This document shows, piece after piece, positions 15,780-24,639 of a stretch of 64,000 nt of DNA. Numbering within the stretch: position 1 is the first letter of the stretch; every line of letters starts with the position of its first letter. Under the pieces are notes generated by a model. That model was not told the DNA's origin, did not search any database, and saw nothing but the letters and a program-made list of their open reading frames with translations. The position numbers and the translations under genes are program-made. Source of the stretch: an uncultured Agathobaculum sp. (lineage in GTDB: Bacteria > Bacillota > Clostridia > Oscillospirales > Butyricicoccaceae); the NCBI GenBank assembly GCA_934504345.1, contig CAKSVR010000006.1, positions 1 through 64,000 of the forward strand. Direction: 5' to 3'.

Positions 15780-16223
15780 ATGAAGAAGGACGTTTGGCTG
15801 ACGATCTCCTCGCAGCAGCAGTTTGCGGGCTGTGATGAGGAGAACATCAACCTGCAAACCGCTGCCACGCTGTACGAGCGCGGCGGAAAATACTACATCG
15901 CCTACGAGGAGAGCGAGCTGACCGGCCTCGAGGGCACCAAGACCACCGTCAAGCTGGACGGCAAGAGCGTTGCGCTCATCCGCACGGGCACGTTCCCCTC
16001 GCATATGCTGTTTTCGGAGGACGAACGCCATGTCGGCCTGTACCAGACACCGGTCGGCAGCGAAATGACCATCGCCACCCATACCTCGCGGGTACACAAC
16101 ACCATCGGCGAGGACGGCGGCCACCTGATCATCGATTACACGGTCGAGGTGGATAATTCGCTCATGGGCGAGCACCATTTTGAGATGACGGTATCGACCA
16201 AACCGAATATTCAGGTCGTATAA
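15780..16223 (+). CDS. DUF1934 beta-barrel protein (YwiB-like)
   Basis: 147 residues, all-beta: KDVWLTISSQQQFAGCDEEN, KYYIAYEESELTGLEGTKTT, HVGLYQTPVGSEMTIATHTS and a terminal GEHHFEMTVSTKPNIQ. DUF1934 proteins adopt a lipocalin-like or calycin-type barrel and often precede argS, as here. Function unknown; a small-ligand-binding role has been suggested for the fold. Confidence 0.9.
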   Translation: MKKDVWLTISSQQQFAGCDEENINLQTAATLYERGGKYYIAYEESELTGLEGTKTTVKLDGKSVALIRTGTFPSHMLFSEDERHVGLYQTPVGSEMTIATHTSRVHNTIGEDGGHLIIDYTVEVDNSLMGEHHFEMTVSTKPNIQVV

Positions 16224-16262
16224 GATAGTGAAATAAGAGATTTTGATTATAGGAGTGTACAA

Positions 16263-17960
16263 ATGAACGCATATGAGATCGCACGCGCCGAAGCAACCCG
16301 CGTTGTTGAGGCGGCGTACCGCAAGGCCGTTGCCGCAGGCGAGCTGCCCGAAGGCACCATTCCTCCCGTTGCCGTAGAAACCCCGAAGGATGCCTCCAAC
16401 GGCGACTGGGCTTCCACCTTTGCCATGCAGTGTGCAAAGCCGCTGCACATGGCGCCGCGCAAGATCGCAGAGAGCATCGTGGCCAACCTCGACCTCGAGG
16501 GCAGCTGCTTTGATACCGTGACCATCGCGGGCCCGGGCTTTATGAACTTCACCCTGAATCAGGGCTGGTACGAGCAGGCGGTACGCGGCGTGTTCGCCAT
16601 GGGCGAGAATTACGGCCGCACCGAGAGCAAAAAGCCGGAAAAGGTGATGGTAGAGTTCGTTTCCGCCAATCCGACCGGCCCGATGCACATGGGCAACGCG
16701 CGCGGCGGCGTTCTGGGCGACTGCCTTTCCTCCGTGCTGGACTGGTCCGGCAACGATGTTACCCGTGAGTTCTATATCAACGATGCGGGCAATCAGGTAG
16801 ACAAGTTCGCGCACTCTGTCGAGGGCCGCTACATTCAGGAGATCCGCGGCGAGGATGCTATCGAGTTTGATGCTTCGTGGTATCAGGGCGACGACATTAA
16901 GGCGCTGGCGCACGATCTGGTCGAGAAGTACGGCGACAGTCTGCTCGAAAAGACCGCCGAGGAGCGTTTCGCCATCATCGAGGGCTACGGTCTGCCGACC
17001 AACATTGCCCGCATGGAGCGCGACCTCAAGCGCTACAAGATCGATTATGACGTATGGTTCCGCGAGTCCACCCTGCATGAGAGCGGCTATGTCAAGGAAA
17101 CCATCGATATGCTGACCGCCAAGGGCGCGACCTACGAAACCGAGGACGGCGCACTGTGGCTGCGCTCGACCGATTTCGGCTGCGACAAGGACGACGTTCT
17201 GCGCCGCGCAAACGGCTTTTACACCTACTTTGCGGCGGATATTGCCTACCATCGCAACAAATTCGAGAAGCGCGGCTTTGACCGTGTCATCAATATCTGG
17301 GGCGCGGACCATCACGGCCATGTAAAGCGCTTGCAGTGCGCGCTGGATGCGCTCGGTCTGGACGGCTCGCATCGTCTGGAGATCGTGTTGATGCAGCTCG
17401 TCCGCATGATGCAGGGCGGCGAGGTCGTTCGTATGTCCAAGCGCACCGGCAAGAGCCTGACCCTGACCGACCTGCTCGACGAGATCCCGGTCGATGCAGC
17501 GCGTTTCTTCTTCAACAGCCGCGCAGCGGAAACCCAGATGGAGTTCGACCTCGACCTTGCCATCAAGCAGGATTCCGACAACCCGCTGTATTACGTTCAG
17601 TACGCGCACGCGCGTATCTGCTCCGTGCTGCGGAACGCACAGGAGAGCGGCATCGCGCTGCCGGATACCGACAGGACCGACCTGTCCGTGCTGACCGGCG
17701 CAGACGAGCGTCAGCTCGTCAAGCAGATCGCGCTGCTGCCCGAGGAGATCGTGCAGGCTGCTGTCAGCCGCGACCCGTCGCGCCTTGACAAGTACGCCGT
17801 TGCACTGGCGCAGCAGTTCCACCACTTCTACAACGCCTGCCGCATCAAGGATGCCGAGCCGGCGGTCCGCGATGCCCGTCTTGCCCTGTGTCTGGCGGCA
17901 AAGCAGACCATCGAGAACGTGCTGAAGCTCATCGGCGTAGAAGCACCGGAGTCTATGTAA
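16263..17960 (+). CDS. argS: Arginyl-tRNA synthetase
   Basis: 565 residues, a class I synthetase. An N-terminal Add-1 domain recognises the tRNA D-loop. VEFVSANPTGPMHMGNARGG carries the HIGH-type signature; the KMSKS-like loop is VVRMSKRTGKSLTL. The C-terminal DALR anticodon domain runs from about residue 440 (ALPEEIVQ region to HHFYNACRIKD). The start follows ATAGGAGTGTACAA. It charges tRNA-Arg in the cytosol. Confidence 0.97.
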   Translation: MNAYEIARAEATRVVEAAYRKAVAAGELPEGTIPPVAVETPKDASNGDWASTFAMQCAKPLHMAPRKIAESIVANLDLEGSCFDTVTIAGPGFMNFTLNQGWYEQAVRGVFAMGENYGRTESKKPEKVMVEFVSANPTGPMHMGNARGGVLGDCLSSVLDWSGNDVTREFYINDAGNQVDKFAHSVEGRYIQEIRGEDAIEFDASWYQGDDIKALAHDLVEKYGDSLLEKTAEERFAIIEGYGLPTNIARMERDLKRYKIDYDVWFRESTLHESGYVKETIDMLTAKGATYETEDGALWLRSTDFGCDKDDVLRRANGFYTYFAADIAYHRNKFEKRGFDRVINIWGADHHGHVKRLQCALDALGLDGSHRLEIVLMQLVRMMQGGEVVRMSKRTGKSLTLTDLLDEIPVDAARFFFNSRAAETQMEFDLDLAIKQDSDNPLYYVQYAHARICSVLRNAQESGIALPDTDRTDLSVLTGADERQLVKQIALLPEEIVQAAVSRDPSRLDKYAVALAQQFHHFYNACRIKDAEPAVRDARLALCLAAKQTIENVLKLIGVEAPESM

Positions 17961-18007
17961 CGCATTTTGCATCGAACCGCGCACCCTGCACGGAGGAGAG
18001 CCTCTGA

Positions 18008-19489
18008 ATGAAAAAATTAGCCAAAAGATTAGCGGCGCTGGCGATGACGGCGGCAATGATGACCGCCTCCGCCGGTGCGGTCACGCAGGACGGACAGAGC
18101 GAAACGTGGTTTGACGGTGTCTGGTCGCTCATCGATGCGTTCAGCATCAAGACCGAGCACGACCCTTACGTTCTGCAAAACTATATCAACAAATATCTGG
18201 AGAAGCATCCGGACGAGATATACGAGGTGCTCAATGACATCCTCTCCATGCTGGATACGCATTCCATGTACCTGTCCAGCGAGGAATACTCGCAGGGCTT
18301 CTCGACCTTAGAGGGCTTTGTCGGCATCGGTGTCGGCCTGACCGAAACCGAAAACGGTGTACAGATCGGTGAGGTGCTCAAATATTCCGCCGCCGAGGAG
18401 GCCGGATTGCAGATCGGCGACCTTATCGTCAAGATCGGCAAAGAGGATGCGACCAAGATGAACAACACCGAGGTCGCAGAGCGCTTGCGCGGCGAGGAGG
18501 GCACCTCGGTAACGCTGACCGTGCGCCGCTATGGCCGCGACATCACGGTCACCTGTGAGCGCCGTCAGGTCAACCGCGTATACGTTTCCAACAAGACCAT
18601 GGCGGATGGCGTGGAGTACATCAAGATCAGCGCTATCGGCTCGCAGAACGACTGGTCGGCGTTTTCCGAGATCTGGGACAGCCTGCCCGCAAAGAACACC
18701 CGTGCGGTCATTCTCGATCTGCGCGGCAACGGCGGCGGCCTGATCGATGCGGCGCTCAAAATGGCGAACGCCATGACGCCCAAAGCCGATGCGGCGCTCG
18801 CCGGCGTGCGCTATCGCGATGATATGGGCGGTCTGGAGGAGAGCTATTCGACCGGCGGACTGCCGCTCAACAAGGTTGTCGTGCTGGTGGACGGCGGAAC
18901 GGCCTCTGCGGCTGAGCTGCTGGCCGGCAGCCTGCAGGACAACGGCGTGGCGACTCTGATCGGCAGCAAGACCTACGGCAAGGGTCAGGGTCAGTTCCAC
19001 ATCGACCTTGTAAACGGCGACAAGCTGGTCATCACGACCTTAGAGCTCGAGCTGCCCAAGCAGGGCTGCTGGGAGGGTGTCGGCCTGACACCGGACATCC
19101 AGCTCGAGAACCGCAAAGTCACCGTCAACGCCGCAAGCCTCAAGCCGCTGGATACGAGCACGACTTTGCGCTTCGGCGACACCTCGGAGGCCGTTTACGC
19201 CATGACGGAACGGCTGGCGCTGCTCGGTCTTATCAGCGAGGCGACGAACACCTTTGACGGCGATGTGATGGATGCTGTCGCATCGTTCCGTTCGGCGTAT
19301 GAGCTGCCCGCCGCGCTGTACGCTTCGCCGGATATGCTGAATGCACTCGACGAGGCCATCACCACGCTGAACGGCCAGACGTATCTGCTGGATGAGCAGC
19401 TCCAAACTGCACTCGAGATGTGCAAAATGGCGGCCGCAAAGCCGCAGCAGTACACCGTGCAGTCCGACGGCAGCTGGAAAGCAAAATAA
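18008..19489 (+). CDS. S41-family C-terminal processing protease with peptidoglycan-binding domain
   Basis: 493 residues with signal peptide (KRLAALAMTAAMMTASAGAV). A PDZ domain at about 100-185 (FVGIGVGLTETENGVQIGEV, EEAGLQIGDLIVKIGKE) precedes the S41 core: AVILDLRGNGGGLIDAAL, nucleophile serine in VDGGTASAAELLAGS, and catalytic lysine in GSKTYGKGQGQF. A C-terminal peptidoglycan-binding-type domain (LRFGDTSEAVYAMTERLALL, VMDAVASFRSAY) should hold it at the wall. Such CtpA/B-type proteases cut envelope proteins; in spore formers CtpB acts in sporulation signalling. GGAGGAGAGCC precedes the ATG. Confidence 0.95.
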   Translation: MKKLAKRLAALAMTAAMMTASAGAVTQDGQSETWFDGVWSLIDAFSIKTEHDPYVLQNYINKYLEKHPDEIYEVLNDILSMLDTHSMYLSSEEYSQGFSTLEGFVGIGVGLTETENGVQIGEVLKYSAAEEAGLQIGDLIVKIGKEDATKMNNTEVAERLRGEEGTSVTLTVRRYGRDITVTCERRQVNRVYVSNKTMADGVEYIKISAIGSQNDWSAFSEIWDSLPAKNTRAVILDLRGNGGGLIDAALKMANAMTPKADAALAGVRYRDDMGGLEESYSTGGLPLNKVVVLVDGGTASAAELLAGSLQDNGVATLIGSKTYGKGQGQFHIDLVNGDKLVITTLELELPKQGCWEGVGLTPDIQLENRKVTVNAASLKPLDTSTTLRFGDTSEAVYAMTERLALLGLISEATNTFDGDVMDAVASFRSAYELPAALYASPDMLNALDEAITTLNGQTYLLDEQLQTALEMCKMAAAKPQQYTVQSDGSWKAK

Positions 19490-19538
19490 TCAACCAAAAT
19501 CACACAATATGATCATCTTCTTGGGAGGAAGAACGACC

Positions 19539-20567
19539 TTGGATATTCCTTTATGTCAGTCCGAGCATAAACCGCAGCTTTTGCTGAACGATCCGGCGGC
19601 GCTGCCGCTGTATCACCGCGCACCCGATCATTTCGCAGGCGCACTCGCGCCGGATGCCGCCGCCTGTGACGCATGGGCGGAGGAGCTTTCACCGCTGCCG
19701 GTGGGTCTGGCGCTGGACTGCCCGCCCGAACCGGATGCGGAGCACTGCGACCGGCCCATCACCATGCACTACATCGAGCAGTGCAAGGAGGCGTTCCGTC
19801 CGCAGCTGCACGAGGATGCCGCGTTCTATTATCTGCGTAAGGCGCCGACCTTTCCGGCGCTGCGCGCCGCTGTGCTCGCACTGGGCGACCTGTGCGGCCG
19901 CACGGTCATCGCAGAGCTGAATGTGGGGGATGATGAGGGCCGTTTGCACGACGGCACGGACGTTCGCGCCGCTATCGGCGTATTGCAGCGCATCGGCGTT
20001 ACGACGGTGCTGCTCACCGCCCACGACCCGGAATCGCTGACACAGGCGCTCGAGATCGCCGCGCCCTATGCACGGCTGTCGCTCGGCGTGTGCATGAATG
20101 CGGACTGGGTGCCGCAGACCACACTGTTCAACACCGAAGTCATCATGCCGGACGACACGGCGGCTTTCGTGCAGGCGATGGACAACGGTCTGCACTGCGA
20201 AACGCTGCCGCGTGACCACGACGACTTTATCTGCGCGCCGGACGGCACGCACGCGCACTTTATCGACCCGACCATCGACATTTCGGACGAGATCGAGTGC
20301 GGCCCGCATCTGGACGAGGACCTCATCGAGGCCGAGGACGATTCCGGCGCGTTCAAGCTGCTGCTGGAAACCGAGGACGACATTATCACGCTGGAGGAAT
20401 CCCGCTATATGATCTCGCGCCCGCTGTGCCTGTGCGCGGAGTCCGCCGACCTGCTCGAGCAGGGACTGCGGGTATTTCCGGGCCTTGCGCTCTATGACGG
20501 AACGTGGGAGCAGGAGGAGGCAGTCATCTCCTATTTCGAAACGAAATACGGCATGATACGACTGTAA
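19539..20567 (+). CDS. Conserved protein of unknown function, possibly TIM-barrel
   Basis: 342 residues if the TTG at 19539 is used, chosen because GGGAGGAAG lies eight bases before it; the ATG at 19509 has no SD. The middle resembles an alpha/beta barrel with TVIAELNVGDDEGRLHDGTD, IGVLQRIGVTTVLLTAHDPE and YARLSLGVCMNADWVP, recalling homocysteine S-methyltransferase or other pterin-fold proteins. No zinc-binding cysteine pair was identified. The C-terminal third is acidic. Cotranscribed with the protease and prmA. I do not assign a function. Confidence 0.65.
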   Translation: MDIPLCQSEHKPQLLLNDPAALPLYHRAPDHFAGALAPDAAACDAWAEELSPLPVGLALDCPPEPDAEHCDRPITMHYIEQCKEAFRPQLHEDAAFYYLRKAPTFPALRAAVLALGDLCGRTVIAELNVGDDEGRLHDGTDVRAAIGVLQRIGVTTVLLTAHDPESLTQALEIAAPYARLSLGVCMNADWVPQTTLFNTEVIMPDDTAAFVQAMDNGLHCETLPRDHDDFICAPDGTHAHFIDPTIDISDEIECGPHLDEDLIEAEDDSGAFKLLLETEDDIITLEESRYMISRPLCLCAESADLLEQGLRVFPGLALYDGTWEQEEAVISYFETKYGMIRL

Positions 20568-20624
20568 ATATCAGCGCTGGCCGTTCGTGTCAGCGGAACA
20601 TTATAGAGAGGCAGGGTAGAACCT

Positions 20625-21587
20625 ATGGACTGGAGAGAAGTTACCATTTATACCACGACCGAGGGCATCGGGCCGGTGGAGGCGCTGCTGGAGGACAACG
20701 GCGTTGAGGGCTATGTGCTCGAGGATGCGGCGGATTTTGAGGAATTTCTCAAGGACACCGAAATTTACTGGGATTATGTAGACGAGGATCTCGTGCGCGA
20801 GAAGCGCGCACAGGAAACCTGTCTGAAGATTTATCTGCCGGACAGCGAGGAAGGCGCAAAGCAGTACGCCGACATCCGCGCGGCGCTCGAAAACCTCAAA
20901 GCCCGCGACGAGGAGCACGCATGGGGCCGTCTGTGCACGGAAACCGCGCTGACCCGTCAGGAGGACTGGGAATGGGGCTGGAAGCAGTATTTCAAGCCGT
21001 TCCCCGTAGGCAAGGGCTTTATGATCAAGCCCTCGTGGGAAACGGTTGAGGATCCGCAGGGCCGCCGCATTCTGGAGATCGATCCGGCCTCCTCGTTCGG
21101 CACCGGCAGCCACGACACCACGCAGCTGTGCATGATGGCGCTCGAGGATGCGGTAAAGCCGGGCGACAAGCTGCTCGATATGGGAACGGGCTCGGGTATC
21201 CTTGCTATCGCGGCGGCGATGCTGGGCGCGGATGTGCAGACCATCGTCGATATTGACGAGAACTGCCTGAAGACCGCGCACGAAAATGCGGAAAAGAACC
21301 ATGTTGTCATCGGCAAGGGCCTGTGCGGCGATGCGCTGCGCGACCCGAAGCTCGCGGAGGACATTGGCGGCGGCTATGACATCATCGTGGCGAACATCGT
21401 GGCTGATGTCATCATCGGCATGGCGCCCATGTTCGCGGAAAAGCTGAGAGAGGGCGGCAAGCTCATCTGCTCGGGCATCCTCAACGAGCGCGCTGAGGAA
21501 GTACGCGCAGCACTGGAGAAAAACGGTTTTACCGTTCTTTCGCACGAAAAGAGTGACGACTGGAGCGCATTTGCCGCGAAAAAGTGA
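20625..21587 (+). CDS. prmA: Ribosomal protein L11 methyltransferase
   Basis: 320 residues. The N-terminal substrate domain (WREVTIYTTTEGIGPVEALL) recognises L11. The catalytic domain has the SAM-binding GDKLLDMGTGSGILAIAAA, the acidic VDIDENCLKTAHENAEKN and the PrmA motif YDIIVANIVADVIIGM. It trimethylates L11. The prmA-rsmE pair is conserved in Firmicutes. Confidence 0.96.
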   Translation: MDWREVTIYTTTEGIGPVEALLEDNGVEGYVLEDAADFEEFLKDTEIYWDYVDEDLVREKRAQETCLKIYLPDSEEGAKQYADIRAALENLKARDEEHAWGRLCTETALTRQEDWEWGWKQYFKPFPVGKGFMIKPSWETVEDPQGRRILEIDPASSFGTGSHDTTQLCMMALEDAVKPGDKLLDMGTGSGILAIAAAMLGADVQTIVDIDENCLKTAHENAEKNHVVIGKGLCGDALRDPKLAEDIGGGYDIIVANIVADVIIGMAPMFAEKLREGGKLICSGILNERAEEVRAALEKNGFTVLSHEKSDDWSAFAAKK

Positions 21588-21679
21588 TGCCGCCGGGAAT
21601 ACGGTGAAAGGTTTCACGGAATGTTCACTTGCCAAACGGCTGTTTTTTTGCTAAAATAAGAAAGGTTATCGGATTTATT

Positions 21680-22405
21680 ATGCCTCGATTTTTTATCGAT
21701 CAGCAGCCGGAGGACGGCGTGCTGACGCTTACCGGTGAAAATGCACACCATGCAGGGCGCGTGCTGCGCCTGCGCCCGGGCGAAGCCGTAACGCTGTGCG
21801 ACGGCGCGGGTACCGACTTCGACTGCACGGTCGAAACCGTGGAAAAGGATGCGGTGGTGTGCCGCGTTCTCACCAGCCACGCGGCGGAAACCGAGCCGAA
21901 ACAGAGTATCACGCTGTTTATGGCGCTGCCCAAGGGCGATAAGATGGAGTTCATCGTGCAGAAGGCGGTGGAGCTGGGTGTCAGCCGCATCGTGCCGTAT
22001 CTGTCCAAGAACTGCGTTTCCCGGCCGGATAAGACCGACAAAAAGGTGGAGCGCTGGCGCAAGATCGCCTCGGAGGCCGCCAAGCAGTGCGGCAGAGGCC
22101 GTCTGCCCGAGGTAACGGCGGTCGTTCCCGTTCAGCAGGCCATCGAGCAGGCGGCGGAGAACGAAACGGCGCTGTTTTTCTACGAAAACGAGAAAAAGAC
22201 CGGTCTGCACGATGCGCTTTCGAGCGGTGTCGGCAGCACGGTGTCGCTTATGGTCGGGCCGGAGGGCGGCTTCGATCCGGCGGAGGCAGAGGCCGCTGTG
22301 AATGCGGGCCTGCGGAGCGTTTCGCTCGGCACGCGCATCCTGCGGTGTGAAACCGCGCCGATTGCGGCGCTGGCGGCCGTGCTCTATGCCGGCGGCAATA
22401 TGTAA
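21680..22405 (+). CDS. rsmE: 16S rRNA (uracil1498-N3)-methyltransferase RsmE
   Basis: 241 residues from the ATG at 21680 (MPRFFIDQQPEDGVLTLTGE). N-terminal PUA-like domain (NAHHAGRVLRLRPGEAVTLC) and C-terminal SPOUT domain: LFMALPKGDKMEFIVQKAVE, VSLMVGPEGGFDPAEAEAA, SLGTRILRCETAPIAALA. It methylates U1498 of 16S rRNA. Confidence 0.95.
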   Translation: MPRFFIDQQPEDGVLTLTGENAHHAGRVLRLRPGEAVTLCDGAGTDFDCTVETVEKDAVVCRVLTSHAAETEPKQSITLFMALPKGDKMEFIVQKAVELGVSRIVPYLSKNCVSRPDKTDKKVERWRKIASEAAKQCGRGRLPEVTAVVPVQQAIEQAAENETALFFYENEKKTGLHDALSSGVGSTVSLMVGPEGGFDPAEAEAAVNAGLRSVSLGTRILRCETAPIAALAAVLYAGGNM

Positions 22406-22450
22406 AGGCACTGCGACAGTGCAAGGAAGAAATAAAGGGAGTGTTAAACA

Positions 22451-23233
22451 TTGGCAAAAAATAATGTGGGTAAAAAGCCAATTTCTCAGGAAGAATATAC
22501 CACCAATAAGGTGCTCACCGTGTTCAGCGTATGTCTGCTCGGCGTGCTGATCCTTATGGTGCTCGAGCGCCTGCTGGGTTACAGTAGCACCTGGAGCACG
22601 GGCATGATCGTCACCAAGGTACTGCTCGTTATCAGCGCTGCCGGCGCGGTATGTGGTCTGGTGCTGCTCGGACAGGAGCACGCAGGCAAGCGCAGCAGCG
22701 TGCGCCGCATCGTCTGCGGCCGCAATGTGCTCATCGCGAGCATCGTCGCCATCCTGTTCCTGACGGCCATCAATTACTACGGCACCATGCCCATCAAGGC
22801 GATGTACGTTATCCTGCCGGTGCTGGCGGTGTACTATCTGGTGTACCATTCCTATGCGCCGGAGTTTTTCCTCATCGCGCTGGATACCGGCGTGGGCGTT
22901 GCCGCGATGTGCGTGATCCATCGTGCGCTGAACTCGTCCAACCACGTTTCGCTGGCGTATGTGGCGCTGGGCGGCGCGGCTGTGCTGGCGGTCATCCAGA
23001 TCGTGTGCGCGGCTTCTCTGCGCGGCAAAAAGGGTAAATTCACCTTCCGCGGCAGAAAGATCGACACCCAGTTCAGCAAGAACGCCTATACCATGCTCAC
23101 CGTTACCCCGATCGTGATGGTCGTGCTGGCGGCAGCGGCGCTGTTCGCACCGACCCATGTGATGATCGAGCTGGGTGCGGCAGCAGCATATCTGTTCATC
23201 ACTGCGGTGTACTACACGGTAAAACTGATGTAA
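22451..23233 (+). CDS. Multi-pass membrane protein, unknown function
   Basis: 260 residues starting at a TTG with AAAGGGAGTG upstream. A short polar N-terminus leads into about seven hydrophobic segments (LTVFSVCLLGVLILMVLE, TKVLLVISAAGAVCGLVLLG, LIASIVAILFLTAINYYG, AMYVILPVLAVYYLVY, AYVALGGAAVLAVIQIVC, VTPIVMVVLAAAALFAP), with a basic cytoplasmic loop GKKGKFTFRGRKID. No transporter or enzyme signature. A weak terminator follows at 23407-23431. Confidence 0.75.
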   Translation: MAKNNVGKKPISQEEYTTNKVLTVFSVCLLGVLILMVLERLLGYSSTWSTGMIVTKVLLVISAAGAVCGLVLLGQEHAGKRSSVRRIVCGRNVLIASIVAILFLTAINYYGTMPIKAMYVILPVLAVYYLVYHSYAPEFFLIALDTGVGVAAMCVIHRALNSSNHVSLAYVALGGAAVLAVIQIVCAASLRGKKGKFTFRGRKIDTQFSKNAYTMLTVTPIVMVVLAAAALFAPTHVMIELGAAAAYLFITAVYYTVKLM

Positions 23234-23239
23234 TGGCCT

Positions 23240-23396
23240 GCCGTCCGAAAGCTCCCATGCGGGAACCTTCTCCCTCTCGGGGTATAAAGACCGGCGCTAT
23301 CCTTGCACGGCTTGTCGGCCGCGCTGCGCTGATGCACGCTCCCGGTTTTTATGGAATGCGCGCTGTCGCGCGGGATAATTTTGAACCGTATGTATA
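23240..23396. repeat. Short interspersed repeat S1
   Basis: About 150 bp shared with 39487-39662: GTCCGAAAG, CTCCCTCTCGGGGTATAAA, CCGGCGCTATCCTTGC, GGCCGCGCTGCGCTG and TGCGCGCTGTCGCGCG are common to both. It contains small palindromes and lies between genes. Confidence 0.6.
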
Positions 23397-23454
23397 GACA
23401 AATATAAGCGGGCGGCGCAGCCGTCCGCTTTGTCATATCCACAGGAGGCGCGGG

Positions 23455-24231
23455 ATGAAACGTTTTTTGGGCTTTGTGCTGACGATGGCGCTGCTGGGCG
23501 GCGGCGTGTTCTGGCTGCCGTATGTGCAGGCTGTGCCGGCGGAGAGTGTCTATCAGGCGGCGGCGCTGCTCACGCAGGAGGCGGAAAACGGCGGCAGCGG
23601 CATGACATTCCGCGATGACGGGCTGGATGCGGATGAGGTATACCGGGCGCTGGAGGCACAGTATCCTTACGCCTTTGCGCTGCACGCGGTAACGCGGCCC
23701 AACCATACCATCGAGCTGACACCCGAGGTATCGAGGCAGGCGCGGCAGGAGCAGGCGCGGGAATACGCCAGAGTGCTGGCGGCGGGCTCGATCTCGCAGA
23801 CCATGACGGCCGAGGAAAAGCTGCGGGCGCTGCACGATATGCTCATCCGCCTGTGCGAATACGATGTGGATACGGCGGCGCTGGATACGCCGGACGGCGC
23901 GGCTGCACCGTTCGCGGCAGACGGTGCGCTGCTCGACCATAAGGCCGTGTGCGCGGGCTACGGCCGCGCATATGAGATGCTGTGCGAGGCGGCGGGCCTG
24001 AAAGTCATCTATGTGGCCTCTGAGGAGATGAACCACGGCTGGAACGCCGTGCGGCTGGGCGGCACGACGTATTACATCGACTGCACGTTTGACGATCCCA
24101 TCCCGGACAGAGGCGAGTATGTGACCGACCGGTATTTTCTGCTGACAGCGGAGGAGCTGGCCGAAACCCACACATGGGATAAGGCATTCTATGAGCAGCT
24201 GCTCGACAGCATGGAGCAGACCGGAAAATAG
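23455..24231 (+). CDS. Transglutaminase-like cysteine protease domain protein, secreted or membrane-anchored
   Basis: 258 residues. N-terminal hydrophobic segment KRFLGFVLTMALLGGGVFWL. The C-terminal half is a transglutaminase/protease-like fold with cysteine in LLDHKAVCAGYGRAYEMLC, histidine in EEMNHGWNAVRLG and aspartate in YYIDCTFDDPIPD, i.e. the complete Cys-His-Asp triad. These proteins are usually extracytoplasmic peptidases or cross-linkers in Clostridia. ACAGGAGGCGCGGG precedes the ATG. Substrate unknown. Confidence 0.85.
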   Translation: MKRFLGFVLTMALLGGGVFWLPYVQAVPAESVYQAAALLTQEAENGGSGMTFRDDGLDADEVYRALEAQYPYAFALHAVTRPNHTIELTPEVSRQARQEQAREYARVLAAGSISQTMTAEEKLRALHDMLIRLCEYDVDTAALDTPDGAAAPFAADGALLDHKAVCAGYGRAYEMLCEAAGLKVIYVASEEMNHGWNAVRLGGTTYYIDCTFDDPIPDRGEYVTDRYFLLTAEELAETHTWDKAFYEQLLDSMEQTGK

Positions 24232-24281
24232 CGGGAAAAACCGGCTCGAAAAATTTTTTTAAAAAAGTTTTGAGAAAAGTG

Positions 24282-24310
24282 TTGACATATCGGCGTTTAT
24301 CGACTATACT
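24282..24310 (+). promoter_or_regulatory. Promoter of the tRNA cluster
   Basis: TTGACA (24282-24287), 17-base spacer, TATACT (24305-24310), 44 bases before the first tRNA. Confidence 0.8.
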
Positions 24311-24353
24311 AAACAAGTCGCCAGCGAACGGGCGATGAAATGGAAAAGGATAT

Positions 24354-24430
24354 GGCGGTATAGCTTAGTTGGCTAGAGCGTCCGGTTCATACCCGGAAGG
24401 TCATTGGTTCAAGTCCAATTACCGCTACCA
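24354..24430 (+). tRNA. tRNA-Met (CAT), elongator type
   Basis: 77 bases. The acceptor GGCGGTA pairs with TACCGCT (a G-U at the first pair), CCA is encoded, and the anticodon loop is GGTTCATACC with CAT. The acceptor lacks the initiator-type first-pair mismatch. tRNA-Ile2 with modified CAT cannot be fully excluded from sequence alone. Confidence 0.9.
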
Positions 24431-24442
24431 CTTTTTTCTCTT

Positions 24443-24517
24443 GGCCCGTTGGTCAAGCGGTCAAGACACCGCCCTTTCACGGCGGTAACGGGGGTTCGAT
24501 TCCCCCACGGGTCACCA
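24443..24517 (+). tRNA. tRNA-Glu (TTC)
   Basis: 75 bases; acceptor GGCCCGT/ACGGGTC with one G-U pair, anticodon TTC in CCCTTTCACGG, T-loop GGTTCGATTC, CCA encoded. Confidence 0.95.
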
Positions 24518-24520
24518 GAT

Positions 24521-24596
24521 GGAAGTTTAGCTCAGCTGGGAGAGCATCTGCCTTACAAGCAGAGGGTCACAGGTTCGAGCCCTGTAACTTCCACCA
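24521..24596 (+). tRNA. tRNA-Val (TAC)
   Basis: 76 bases; acceptor GGAAGTT/AACTTCC, anticodon TAC in GCCTTACAAGC, T-loop GGTTCGAGCC, CCA encoded. Confidence 0.95.
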
Positions 24597-24601
24597 AGTT
24601 C

Positions 24602-24636
24602 AAGGCACTCACGAAAGTGAGTGCCTTTTCTTTTTG
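24602..24636 (+). terminator. Terminator of the tRNA cluster
   Basis: AAGGCACTCAC, loop GAAA, GTGAGTGCCTT, then TTCTTTTTG. Confidence 0.85.
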
Positions 24637-24639
24637 CCT

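Noticed and set aside
14877..18056. 1059-codon open frame on the minus strand
   Set aside because: It runs antisense across ddl, murI, the DUF1934 gene and argS, all of which are clear genes.
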